Virus record (IMG/VR): IMGVR_UViG_3300028608_000043
Span: 1 to 38,047 of that record
DNA: 38,047 nt
From: a virus
Strand: one strand, 5' to 3'
In this document: in pieces, positions 7,866-15,132 of the stretch
Numbering within the stretch: position 1 is the first letter of the stretch
Layout of the letters: the number at the start of each line of letters is the position of its first letter
Translations under genes and position numbers: made by a program
Notes under the pieces: model-generated
Database searches by the model: none
What the model was told of the DNA's origin: nothing
The model's input: the letters and a program-made list of their open reading frames with translations, nothing else

Positions 7866-10385
7866 CTATTTATCCTTTACGACCGTGGTCTTGATAACGG
7901 TCACACTTCCTTCCAGCTTGAAGTTGGGATCGCGAAGCTGTCCGTAGGTACTGTACTGACTTGATGCCTTCTTGGGTACGTTAGTGATACTATCTACACG
8001 CAATTTAGTACCCCGTGGTAAAATCCACTCCCCTTCAATAATGTCTTGTATTTCCTCCTCGTCCTCAAGTAGCTCTGGGTCCGTAACAGCTACGGCCCGC
8101 ACACCCGGAGTGCCCTTCGGTGCAGTCACCTCCAACAGAACCCCCCTGGTCGAGCGTTGGGTTAGTTCCGCAATAGGCATAACATCTATATCAGCATTTG
8201 TTCGCAAGGCGTAGCTAACAGCTACACCTTCGTCGTCACTAGTACTAGCCGATTTGCTTAATTCAAATATTTCACCAGGCTTTGCGCTAGCAACCTGTTC
8301 TGCATAGTCCCCAAATACCCCACGGTACAACTTACTGTCCTCTGGTAGAGCAAAGTTACGAACAATCTCTTCTAGCTGGTCCTCGTTGATACGGTCTCTA
8401 CGGGATTCCGGATCCCAGGTTGTAACTGCCTGTATTGCTGTAACTGGAACCTGACCCCAAACTCCACCCCCATCCTTAGCTCGGGGGTCCGTGAAGACAT
8501 TTAGATTAAATTTAACACTGTCCTTCTCGTCGTAGACACGATCCAACTGGGCATTTAGGCGCGCGTTGGCTTCATACTCTGGTGTGCCTGGCATCCAAGC
8601 GCCTCTTGCAGGTTTGGCTTGCCACAAACGTCTCGACTCATCCATTAATCGTGCTTCCTCCAACTCCAAATCTTTCAGTTTGGCCCGTAACTCTCCTTCG
8701 GTTAACCCACCACCCGAGCTAGTCCACTGACCGCTATCGTCCCGGGGCTGGTCGGGATCATAACCGGCCTTCTCTACAGGCTCGTCCTCGTCGCCCATCT
8801 CTTCGAGCAGGCGCTGTATCCTTAGCAACACCTCCAGGACCGGGTCGTCCTCCTCAACAGGCCCACCCCCGTTGTGGGCCTTCTTTATGGGTTGCTTGCG
8901 TAGGTTGACCAAGGCATCAACACTCCGCTTCAGTAGCTTCTTGGCGTCTGCCTTCGTGACGGCCGCCACCACGCCTATGTTGTTAATCACCTCGTCAATA
9001 TACTGATTAGTGATATTCTCAGTACCACCCAGATTACCTGAGGCCTGGTCCACAATGGCAGCAATACCTTTTGAGATAGCATCCTTGACCTTCTGGGACT
9101 TAGCAATGCTACTCAAGACGTTAACAACATCGTCAGTCCGGGACCAGTCCTTGTACTGGTTGGGTGCGCTACCCCCAGACACTCGTGGGACGCTGCTCCC
9201 ACTGCTAGCACCACCCCCACCCCCAGACTCCGACCACTGGCCGTCCTCGCCACGGGGTTGGTTGGGGTCGAAGCCTGCTTTGATAACCTGTATCTGATTG
9301 CTGCTGTTAAATTTAGGCAGTGGGTTGGGCGTTGTGGGGATCTTAGCCCGCACAATGAATTCATGAAGGGTGTATTCCTTAAGCGTACCCTTCGCATCTA
9401 TAGCTACAGTACGCTTGCGAGGGATGTACTTAACTGGTTCCAGGATTGTATTACGGGGTAGGATAATCTCGCTCTCCTCACTGGGCTCCACTTTACCCGA
9501 CACTGCCACCGAAGGGACAGAGTACTTGCCACCACGCGGTACCATAATCTTCAGCAGTATACCGTCCCTAACCTCGTCCGGGGCCTGCTTCATAACTCCA
9601 CCAGTAGCAAAATCCACCGCCACGTCCTTATCCAGTGACGCAGACATGTAGCTACGGTCGAGTATTTGCGCAGAGTTCTTAATATGATCCAGCATATCCA
9701 AGTCAACACCCCGGAACAGCAGCATTGGCTTGTCAGTTGTTACGAACGACTTATCAATCGCCTTCACCATGCCGTCCTTACCTAAGGAACTGGACACCCC
9801 GTACCTAAGGTAGTCGTTCACCGAGTCCGACCCTGCTATAGCATAGTCAGCTAGCTCCCCACGCTCTAGCGGGTCGAACCTAAGCATCTTGGACCGGTAC
9901 TCACTAGCCGCGTCCAGGAAGTCCCGGGCATTGGGTATCTCACGCAATAGAGCAATATCCCCGGGCTTAGGACTGACCTCTGGTAGCTCGATCCTGTTCT
10001 CTGGTAGGGAGACCCACACCTTGCGCGTTGGCTCCAGATAAGTCAGGTTCTCCAACTCGTCCTTAATGTCTAAATTGAGCTTGACCTGCTGGTTCCATTC
10101 TGCCAGCATACGCTTATGCTCAGGGTCGTTAATATCCGGGATGGCCTTCATACCGGCACTTAGTTCGTCTATACGAGCACGTATCTTGGGTTGGTCGGCA
10201 ATAATCTGCCTGGCCCGGGCTAGTCCCTCGGGAGTCATGATCGTTGCGGCATCTATAGGTTTGCCAGGCTTATAGGAGCCCCCACCCCCAACGACCCACT
10301 TACCGCCTTCATCACGTGGCTGCTCGGGATTGAAGCCTGCCTTATTGATCAACCCTTCAGGGAGCTTGAGAATCCCTACTGGCAT
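7866..10385 (-). CDS. Head-associated protein with two ADP-ribosyltransferase-like domains
   Basis: A protein of 839 residues. Three copies of one linker motif occur: AGFNPEQPRDEGGKW (16-30), AGFDPNQPRGEDGQW (370-384) and AGYDPDQPRDDSGQW (540-554), each followed by a Gly/Ser stretch. Between them lie two domains with the R-S-E layout of ADP-ribosyltransferase exoenzymes. Copy 1 has LLFRGV (Arg225), SYMSAS (245-250) and EESEIILP (ExE at 304/306). Copy 2 has LYRGV (Arg688), SKSASTS (710-716) and IIEGEWILPRG (ExE at 784/786). The middle 390-540 holds helical and charged sequence. Members of this family transfer ADP-ribose from NAD to proteins. Position next to the portal suggests packaging in the virion and injection, as known for T4 Alt. 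Activity is inferred from motifs only. Confidence 0.8.
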   Translation of the reverse strand: MPVGILKLPEGLINKAGFNPEQPRDEGGKWVVGGGGSYKPGKPIDAATIMTPEGLARARQIIADQPKIRARIDELSAGMKAIPDINDPEHKRMLAEWNQQVKLNLDIKDELENLTYLEPTRKVWVSLPENRIELPEVSPKPGDIALLREIPNARDFLDAASEYRSKMLRFDPLERGELADYAIAGSDSVNDYLRYGVSSSLGKDGMVKAIDKSFVTTDKPMLLFRGVDLDMLDHIKNSAQILDRSYMSASLDKDVAVDFATGGVMKQAPDEVRDGILLKIMVPRGGKYSVPSVAVSGKVEPSEESEIILPRNTILEPVKYIPRKRTVAIDAKGTLKEYTLHEFIVRAKIPTTPNPLPKFNSSNQIQVIKAGFDPNQPRGEDGQWSESGGGGGASSGSSVPRVSGGSAPNQYKDWSRTDDVVNVLSSIAKSQKVKDAISKGIAAIVDQASGNLGGTENITNQYIDEVINNIGVVAAVTKADAKKLLKRSVDALVNLRKQPIKKAHNGGGPVEEDDPVLEVLLRIQRLLEEMGDEDEPVEKAGYDPDQPRDDSGQWTSSGGGLTEGELRAKLKDLELEEARLMDESRRLWQAKPARGAWMPGTPEYEANARLNAQLDRVYDEKDSVKFNLNVFTDPRAKDGGGVWGQVPVTAIQAVTTWDPESRRDRINEDQLEEIVRNFALPEDSKLYRGVFGDYAEQVASAKPGEIFELSKSASTSDDEGVAVSYALRTNADIDVMPIAELTQRSTRGVLLEVTAPKGTPGVRAVAVTDPELLEDEEEIQDIIEGEWILPRGTKLRVDSITNVPKKASSQYSTYGQLRDPNFKLEGSVTVIKTTVVKDK

Positions 10386-10555
10386 GTTTGCAGCACCCGC
10401 TCATGGTCGTCGGGTAGTCTACCCGTACCACCGCACACTGGGCAAGGCTTCTGCGCACGCCCAGTACCAGCTTCGTCGTCGGCACCATCATCTATCCAGC
10501 TGGTGCCGCCGCAGCGCCAGCAGGTAGTCTCATTAGCCATACCCCATCTGCGCAT
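10376..10555 (-). CDS. Small zinc-finger protein (DnaJ-type CxxCGGTG)
   Basis: A protein of 59 residues from the ATG at 10555, which has GGGGAGAGG nine bases upstream. A GTG further up at 10582 lacks a ribosome site. Two Cys pairs, CWRCGGT and CPVCGGTG, resemble one repeat of the DnaJ cysteine-rich zinc-binding domain. It overlaps the start of the ADP-ribosyltransferase protein. It probably binds one zinc ion; a partner cannot be assigned. Confidence 0.6.
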   Translation of the reverse strand: MRRWGMANETTCWRCGGTSWIDDGADDEAGTGRAQKPCPVCGGTGRLPDDHERVLQTCQ

Positions 10556-10581
10556 TTTGCGTATCCTCTCCCCTAGCTTCA

Positions 10582-10761
10582 CTAGTTGATGTCGCCGTTA
10601 CCCTTGAACACTTCTGCTGCACGCACGATACTCGCAACTGCCTCCCGCAGCAAGGAGGACAGTTGCTCTACCTCACGGACAGTTGCCGGTGAGTCTGCCT
10701 GACGGCGCGAGAGACTACGCTCCAGCTTCCAGCATTCGTCCACAATCTCTCGCAGCGTCAT
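10582..10761 (-). CDS. Small helical protein
   Basis: Its 59 residues start at the ATG at 10761, overlapping the upstream stop as ATGA, and end in TAG at 10584-10582. It begins MTLREIVDECWKLER and is helical with heptads (VREVEQLSSLLREAV). The tight overlap and unbroken frame support a real gene. The family is not recognised; a structural or regulatory role in the lysis/head-accessory cluster is possible. Confidence 0.5.
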   Translation of the reverse strand: MTLREIVDECWKLERSLSRRQADSPATVREVEQLSSLLREAVASIVRAAEVFKGNGDIN

Positions 10762-11369
10762 TTCTTGCGTTCCTCCTCCAGATGGACTACCGCCGCAGCA
10801 CTGTTCTGCCTTTGACGCTCACCTAGTTCTGCTCGCAGTTCTTCTAGCTTGACGACAGTTTTCTGGATGTCAGCCGCCAACGCAGGGCTGGGCTCCTGTC
10901 CCAGCCGCTTAGCAGTATCGGCCATCTCGCGCATGTAGATCAGCTTGGCCTCGACCGCCTCGAACAATGCTACGGTCACCTTGGTCAGGTTGGAGTTGAC
11001 AAGCGTATGAACCTCCTTCAGATCGCCCTTCAACCCATCAATCTTTCCAGCCAACTCTGACCTTGCAAGGACTGTCGTGTCGTTTGTTTCCTTGGCGACC
11101 TGTGCGACCTTGTCGTTCGATGCCAGCAGAAGCTCCGCAGCCTCGGAGGTCTTGTCAACCATGTCCTGCTGCTGAGCACCGAGCTTGGCGGCCGCGTCCC
11201 TTGCTTCCTTCTGACTCACTCTGAGTCGCTCGGCGACTAGGTCCTCGCGAGCACGGTCCTCCCGCTTGTCCATCCTGCGGCTGCGCTCCATGAGCAGCGG
11301 AGCGACGAACGACGTGAGCGCTGTCGGAATAGCCACGATCAGCGCCACCCACATTGCCTCGGAGATCAT
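10758..11369 (-). CDS. Membrane-anchored coiled-coil protein
   Basis: A protein of 203 residues starting at the ATG at 11369, which has GGAG six bases upstream and overlaps the beta-helix gene stop as TGATG. The frame that runs 28 codons further up lies inside the previous gene. Residues 1-25 (MISEAMWVALIVAIPTALTS) form one membrane helix, followed by an Arg/Lys/Asp-rich stretch and a long coiled coil to the end. Positive charge after the helix predicts an N-out, C-in anchor. This layout occurs in phage holin-like and spanin-like accessory proteins, but no specific family was recognised. Neighbouring small membrane proteins suggest the lysis module. Confidence 0.6.
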   Translation of the reverse strand: MISEAMWVALIVAIPTALTSFVAPLLMERSRRMDKREDRAREDLVAERLRVSQKEARDAAAKLGAQQQDMVDKTSEAAELLLASNDKVAQVAKETNDTTVLARSELAGKIDGLKGDLKEVHTLVNSNLTKVTVALFEAVEAKLIYMREMADTAKRLGQEPSPALAADIQKTVVKLEELRAELGERQRQNSAAAVVHLEEERKK

Positions 11370-12178
11370 CACACGCTCCACGATGTTGGATAGCCCCACC
11401 AGCGATAGCTTGGTGACCACTCGAAGCTGCGGTTGAGCAGCATGGCCCACCACGGCGTACGGAGGTTTAGGCCACCAGCCACCCAGATGGGCTGCGATCT
11501 GAAGTCATATGCGCAGTTGGTTATGCGAATATTGGCATAGGTGCCAGGGCTTCCATTGACACCTATGCAGGAGCCTTCGTTGCCGAAGAACTTGCATCTG
11601 TCTACCAAGACGTTCCTGATAGCCTGCTCGGGAAGATCACACTCCATGTCAATACCATCACCGGGAGGCGTTCCACCCGTATTGGAAAATACACAATTCG
11701 AAACCAGTAAACCCTCGACCGCAATTGCGCTCAAGCCTTGACGACGGTTGCCATCGGAGATCACGCTATCGATCACCACGTTGGTTGCCTCTTGGACGTA
11801 GAGCCCGTCCGCGAAGCAGCGTGACACATGGGTTCCGAATACCTTGATTGTATGCGCCTTGCGAATATCGATGCCGTGTCCGAATCCACCAACGTCCCAC
11901 TTTGTGGACGCCAGGTGCGTGTCGCGCTCTCCTATAATCCTGCCACCGATAATGCTGACGTTATCAACGTCCCAGAGCTTGAAGATACGATAGCCGAGTT
12001 CTGCAGTAGGCAGCGCCCTGACAGTGGCGTCCGTCAGGTCCAGGGTGATGCCCGACTTGAGGGTTATGCCACTGTTGGCGTTGTCATTGGTGACGTTGAC
12101 GTCATACGTCCCAGCTGGGACCTTGACAGTGTCGCCAACTCTGGCGGCGTCGATCATTGCTTGAATAGTCATGTTCAT
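11369..12178 (-). CDS. Right-handed beta-helix (pectate-lyase-like) protein
   Basis: A protein of 269 residues. The start region MIDAARVGDTVKVPAGTYDV followed by ITLKSGITLDLTDATVRA is the classic opening of phage beta-helix proteins ('I..A..Gd.v~~paGtY.v...'). The repeating turns continue: VSIIGGRIIGERDTH, IDIRKAHTIKVFGTHVSRC, LYVQEATNVVIDSVI, LLVSNCVFSNTGG, IRNVLVDRCKFFGN, IRITNCAYDF. Such proteins are often polysaccharide depolymerases in tail spikes. This one is short and lacks an obvious particle-binding N-terminal domain, so it may be a free enzyme or an accessory to a fibre. It lies away from the tail genes, among small lysis-like genes, which is odd. Confidence 0.8.
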   Translation of the reverse strand: MNMTIQAMIDAARVGDTVKVPAGTYDVNVTNDNANSGITLKSGITLDLTDATVRALPTAELGYRIFKLWDVDNVSIIGGRIIGERDTHLASTKWDVGGFGHGIDIRKAHTIKVFGTHVSRCFADGLYVQEATNVVIDSVISDGNRRQGLSAIAVEGLLVSNCVFSNTGGTPPGDGIDMECDLPEQAIRNVLVDRCKFFGNEGSCIGVNGSPGTYANIRITNCAYDFRSQPIWVAGGLNLRTPWWAMLLNRSFEWSPSYRWWGYPTSWSV

Positions 12179-12219
12179 TCACCCGTTGTGTTTGATCGAC
12201 GCCACCAGCGCTCTGCAAA

Positions 12220-12321
12220 CTACCGCAGTTCTTCGATGGCGTAGTCAGCAGTATTCACCGTACACTTGTTGGCACCCAACCCGAGCCCCAACAAGCTAGC
12301 GATCAGTAGGATCTTAAGCAT
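12220..12321 (-). CDS. Small secreted peptide
   Basis: A 33-residue reading frame with an ideal AGGAGG six bases before its ATG. The sequence starts MLKILLIASLLGLGLGANKC, a signal-peptide-like hydrophobic core with one Lys in front and a Cys at residue 20. The residues before Cys (A-N-K) are not a good lipobox, so it may or may not be lipidated. A small outer-membrane spanin subunit is possible. The ribosome site makes expression likely; the function is unknown. Confidence 0.5.
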   Translation of the reverse strand: MLKILLIASLLGLGLGANKCTVNTADYAIEELR

Positions 12322-12334
12322 AAGTAGCCTCCTT

Positions 12335-12538
12335 TCACTTCGTCTTGTCGCAAATGATGCAGACACTGTAAGGTGTCGCATCAGAGACCGGCGTGTCCTT
12401 CCGTATAGCAGGATACACCGCCCGCCATTCGTGGCCGAGCAGCCAGCACCACCTAGCGCGATCGAAGAAGGCCCTACGCGGTGGTAGTTCCTTCATATCA
12501 CGCCTGTGACGCCTTATCCGCTCTTGCCACTTGTCCAT
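12335..12538 (-). CDS. Small zinc-ribbon-like phage protein
   Basis: A protein of 67 residues from the ATG at 12538, one base after the stop of the holin-like gene. The basic helical front MDKWQERIRRHRRDM is followed by CWLLGHEW and, near the end, CIICDKTK. This 'C..~GH.W ... C..C' pattern resembles small DUF1660-like phage zinc ribbons. A Zn site from Cys, His and two Cys is plausible. A role in host takeover or lysis regulation cannot be determined. Confidence 0.55.
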   Translation of the reverse strand: MDKWQERIRRHRRDMKELPPRRAFFDRARWCWLLGHEWRAVYPAIRKDTPVSDATPYSVCIICDKTK

Positions 12539-12539
12539 G

Positions 12540-12851
12540 CTATTTAACCGGTACGACCCCGTATTCCGCTGGGTCCATCGCAACCTCCTTGATCTCGGGC
12601 GCTGCGTTGGGGCGGACCTCGATTGTGACGCCGGTCTGCGACCCAGCCTGCTGGGTAACAGCCTTGCCTCTATTCGAAATCCAGTCCAGTGCTGCCGACC
12701 CTAGCATGGGAACTAGCACAACCAGCGTTTCGGTCACAGGACCAGCTAGCTCAACCGGCATGTAGTTCCTGGCAACCAACCAAGCGATCGCGGACGGGAG
12801 CACAACCCGCATCACGCCCGCGATCTGGTTGGATAGGATAGTGTTGTTCAT
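12540..12851 (-). CDS. Holin-like small membrane protein (Pam3-gp28-like)
   Basis: A protein of 103 residues. The N-terminal part IAGVMRVVLPSAIAWLVARNYMP and the segment ETLVVLVPMLGSAALDWISNRGK make two membrane or amphipathic segments. The pattern 'G..R.~lp..aa.lva.g..p......~i...l~~l~~~~ws~~~n' is like the small phage membrane proteins annotated Pam3-gp28 or putative holins. The C-terminus is soluble and ends EYGVVPVK. Holins make the inner-membrane lesion for lysis. No endolysin was recognised nearby, so the assignment rests on topology and family resemblance. Confidence 0.6.
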   Translation of the reverse strand: MNNTILSNQIAGVMRVVLPSAIAWLVARNYMPVELAGPVTETLVVLVPMLGSAALDWISNRGKAVTQQAGSQTGVTIEVRPNAAPEIKEVAMDPAEYGVVPVK

Positions 12852-13036
12852 GCCCGAACAACCTTGAAGCCTCGTGCCACGATGCGGTCGACGACATCGG
12901 ACGCGCCGCGCGCAGTCAGTCTCTCGGTGCGGCTTCCCGATATGCCCTCAACTCCTACGTCGGCCCCGGTCAGGGCTTCGACAACGGACTTGCGCAGCGC
13001 CACCAGTTCAGTCTCGGTAGGGGCTCCATTGCTCAT
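12848..13036 (-). CDS. Hypothetical protein
   Basis: A protein of 62 residues with AGGAGTGTAAA before the ATG and an ATGA overlap with the holin-like gene. It contains VEGISGSRTERLTARGASD and ends VARGFKVVRA. It is predicted alpha/beta and hydrophilic, without metal ligands or a membrane segment. No family was recognised; translation coupled to the holin-like protein suggests the lysis cluster. Confidence 0.55.
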   Translation of the reverse strand: MSNGAPTETELVALRKSVVEALTGADVGVEGISGSRTERLTARGASDVVDRIVARGFKVVRA

Positions 13037-13260
13037 TTTACACTCCTGTTGGTTGGTCTTCGCTTCTGCTTCCTTAAGTCCACGGCCGCATCCCTGAACA
13101 TTCTAGCACATGACCACACCCAGTCGTAGTCAGCACCATTTGCAGCACACAGGTCACTAGCTATGCGCTCACAGTCCAAGGCCGCCGTCTCCATAGCATC
13201 ATTCCAAGTCTTATCGACCAGTGATAGCGTACCGTCCAGTTTAGAGTTTACGACCTGCAT
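13033..13260 (-). CDS. Hypothetical protein
   Basis: A 75-residue helical protein with three Cys (ALDCERIASDLCAANG and WSCARMF) and a basic tail (LRKQKRRPTNRSVK). The stop overlaps the next start as ATGA. I do not recognise the family. The spacing of the cysteines along helices does not form a standard zinc finger. Confidence 0.5.
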   Translation of the reverse strand: MQVVNSKLDGTLSLVDKTWNDAMETAALDCERIASDLCAANGADYDWVWSCARMFRDAAVDLRKQKRRPTNRSVK

Positions 13261-13268
13261 TACGTAGT

Positions 13269-13592
13269 CTAAGTCCTGAGGCTGTCCGGCACCTTCCCCC
13301 CACTCTCGGCAAGCTTGGTCATGACCTGCTTGTGAAGCCAGATGTTCATTTCCGCAGACCCGTCCAGGTCACCGCTGTAGCCTAGCTCCTTAGCGAGCTC
13401 CTTGCGGGCCGACAGGCTGCTGTCGAGCTTGAGAACCTTCATCAAGTCGACGATAGACTGCCTCCAGTTGAGATTCTCGTCTTGGTCGTCGGCTAGGTCC
13501 TTGATCTTCGCCTCAACCTCACTCCTGGTGATGGGAGTAGGTTTCGACAACGTTCCGAAGATTGCACGTACGATATCGCCTAGGATGCTCAT
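13269..13592 (-). CDS. DUF3597 domain protein
   Basis: A protein of 107 residues. After a short hydrophobic front (MSILGDIVRAIFG), residues 24-107 match the DUF3597 signature closely: NWRQSIVDLMKVLKLDSS, then ARKELAKELGYSGD, then MNIWLHKQVMTKLAESGGKV. DUF3597 is common in proteobacteria and their phages. It has a small helical fold and no established function. AAGGGA lies six bases before the ATG. Its place beside holin-like genes is worth noting because a lysis or periplasmic role has not been proved for the family. Confidence 0.85.
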   Translation of the reverse strand: MSILGDIVRAIFGTLSKPTPITRSEVEAKIKDLADDQDENLNWRQSIVDLMKVLKLDSSLSARKELAKELGYSGDLDGSAEMNIWLHKQVMTKLAESGGKVPDSLRT

Positions 13593-13610
13593 CTTAGGTC
13601 CCTTATCATG

Positions 13611-13730
13611 TCATGCGAAGAACCACACGCTGACGAGAACAACCGCCGTCAAACCGACGCCCCACATCATGCCTTTGATGAAGGCAACAGTCTCGGGTGG
13701 TTCAGGGCCACTGCCATGCGGTCCTTCCAT
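13611..13730 (-). CDS. Single-pass membrane peptide
   Basis: A 39-residue reading frame starting MEGPHGSGPEPPETVAFIKG, followed by the membrane segment MMWGVGLTAVVLVSVWFFA and a TGA right after it. A short Gly/Pro-rich head with one terminal transmembrane helix fits an N-in tail-anchored phage peptide. A GGGAG lies upstream, just after the previous stop. It could be a small holin or antiholin subunit; no sequence family was recognised. Confidence 0.5.
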   Translation of the reverse strand: MEGPHGSGPEPPETVAFIKGMMWGVGLTAVVLVSVWFFA

Positions 13731-13733
13731 CAC

Positions 13734-13970
13734 TCAGACTCCCTTACCCTCCTTGTAGTGCGTGGCCTCACGCACATCGGCAGCTTCACCAGCCGCAATC
13801 GCGTTCTTGATTATCTTGCGCAGTATGGCCTGCCCATCGGGGGATCTCAGTTGACGCATCGCCACGCTCTGCTCGTCGACGAACGGGATGTCTGGCAGCA
13901 GCCGCACCAAGCCATGCGCATCACGCATCGCGGATTCGAAAGCTGCGTTGAGAAAGTGTTCGCTTGCCAT
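13734..13970 (-). CDS. Hypothetical protein
   Basis: A protein of 78 residues from the ATG at 13970, just after the stop of the next upstream gene; the longer frame to 14126 is a shadow of that gene. It begins MASEHFLNAAFESAMRDAHG and is helical. No family was recognised. It continues the run of closely packed small genes. Confidence 0.5.
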   Translation of the reverse strand: MASEHFLNAAFESAMRDAHGLVRLLPDIPFVDEQSVAMRQLRSPDGQAILRKIIKNAIAAGEAADVREATHYKEGKGV

Positions 13971-13971
13971 C

Positions 13972-14175
13972 TCACGTACCCTTGCCTTCTGCCTTTTCCT
14001 TCGCCGCAGCCTCTGCCGCTCGCCGCACATCCTCGGCTGCCTGCAGCGCGTCTTGTACGACACCGACCAGCTTGTCGTCGGGGATGTACTTGCTTGCTGG
14101 CTGACCGAATACGTGGATTTCGGCAAGCGCCGCCTTTGCGACAGCCACGGCAGCGTCGAGTTCTTTCTGGGTCAT
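13972..14175 (-). CDS. Small Ala/Lys-rich helical protein
   Basis: A protein of 67 residues starting at the ATG at 14175, an ATGA overlap with the membrane protein upstream. A helical N-terminus (LDAAVAVAKAALAEIHVFG) and a C-terminal Ala/Glu/Lys helix flank a short loop. No family was recognised. It is probably cytoplasmic. Confidence 0.5.
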   Translation of the reverse strand: MTQKELDAAVAVAKAALAEIHVFGQPASKYIPDDKLVGVVQDALQAAEDVRRAAEAAAKEKAEGKGT

Positions 14176-14474
14176 AGGATCAGCGCTCTTCCCGCATTAT
14201 GTTGGGTGGACGCGGCGACGGTCCAGGTAAGGGGCAGCACGACTCCTGATCTGCCATAAAAGCTAGGCCCGCGTAATTTTGGGCCACCTCCTGCCAGGAG
14301 GGTTATGACCGCGATAACGACCAGGAGTAGGATGACAAACCAGATGCCCTTTTCGAGCTTGTCGGGGATCTGGTAGACGAAGGTATTGAACCCGTAGAGC
14401 ACGAGGTAGACGACGCCACATAGGATTATGACGCCGATCAGTAGCCACAGTACGTCAATGGCGAGAGCTAGCAT
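14172..14474 (-). CDS. Small two-span membrane protein, holin candidate
   Basis: A protein of 100 residues with GGGAGG six bases before the ATG. It has two strongly hydrophobic segments, residues about 2-28 (IDVLWLLIGVIILCGVVYLV) and 43-62 (IWFVILLLVVIAVITLLAGG), joined by a short loop with FNTFVYQIPDKLEKG, then a soluble tail. Two spans and size fit a class II holin, giving a second holin-like protein in this module. No other function is suggested by the sequence. Confidence 0.6.
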   Translation of the reverse strand: MLALAIDVLWLLIGVIILCGVVYLVLYGFNTFVYQIPDKLEKGIWFVILLLVVIAVITLLAGGGPKLRGPSFYGRSGVVLPLTWTVAASTQHNAGRALIL

Positions 14475-14520
14475 AGCGAACCTCCCTTATCCCTTAAAAG
14501 GGTGTGTCTAATCGACTACT

Positions 14521-14535
14521 ACTGGGAAACCCAGT
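14521..14535. other. Short perfect hairpin after the TerL-side genes
   Basis: ACTGGG-AAA-CCCAGT in the 105-bp gap between the gene ending at 14580 and the membrane protein gene. A CCCTT-AAAAGGG dyad lies next to it. No U-tract follows on the minus strand. It may be an RNA-processing or weak attenuation site. Confidence 0.3.
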
Positions 14536-14579
14536 GGCTAGCTACTACCCTCTACAGATTGCTTGCCTTAAATCACGTC

Positions 14580-14861
14580 TTACGCTGCCAGGCCCACAGG
14601 GACCATCTTGGCGTAGCCTGCTTCCACCAGGGCGGCGATGCTTTCCAACACTTCGGAAGGGGTCATCTTACGCTTCCAGGTGAAGCGCTTCTCACGCCGC
14701 GCTACCTCAATCAGTATCTGTAGCACCGACTGGGGTTTGTTGAAGGACAACGTACAGCCTATCAAGCCGTGGGTCCTCCAGATCTTATCCACCTTAGCTC
14801 CCCGAGTCTCTGGCAACCGGCGTAGGAACTGCCGGTCTAGTACCGGTACGTTGGCACTCAT
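14580..14861 (-). CDS. Hypothetical protein downstream of TerL
   Basis: A protein of 93 residues with AAAGGA seven bases before the ATG. It has a basic middle (VARREKRFTWKRKMTP) and helices at the C-terminus (SEVLESIAALVEAGYAKMV). The C-terminal half resembles a small winged-helix or DNA-binding fold by composition ('s..evl..i..Lv..G.~~~v'), but this is not a firm match. It lies between packaging and lysis genes. Confidence 0.5.
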   Translation of the reverse strand: MSANVPVLDRQFLRRLPETRGAKVDKIWRTHGLIGCTLSFNKPQSVLQILIEVARREKRFTWKRKMTPSEVLESIAALVEAGYAKMVPVGLAA

Positions 14862-14928
14862 GATCTAGTCCTTTCATGATGTGTTTCACTCTACCTGCAC
14901 AACTCTCCTTTGCTGGTGGGTTGTAAAC

Positions 14929-15132
14929 CTAATCCTGAACGCCATCGTCGACCTCACCGTCCTCCAGCAACGCCTCCTTAGCAGCTGCTAGAGCAATCCT
15001 TCTAATCAACCTATGACCCAGTATCCTACCCAGGCGTGGAGGTGGTGTCATCTGGGAGGATATACCAGTATTCACCCGTAGGCGGGTTAGGCGTTTTATG
15101 ACTCTCTCGACAACCTCGTCAGACGGCCTCAC
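14929..15132 (-). CDS. Small basic hypothetical protein, GTG start
   Basis: A protein of 67 residues. The start is a GTG whose overlap with the TerL stop is GTGA; GAAAGG lies seven bases upstream. It is basic in the middle (VIKRLTRLRVNTG, LGRILGHRLIRRIALA) and acidic at the end (ALLEDGEVDDGVQD). No family was recognised. Coupling to TerL suggests a packaging accessory, as inference. Confidence 0.5.
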   Translation of the reverse strand: MRPSDEVVERVIKRLTRLRVNTGISSQMTPPPRLGRILGHRLIRRIALAAAKEALLEDGEVDDGVQD

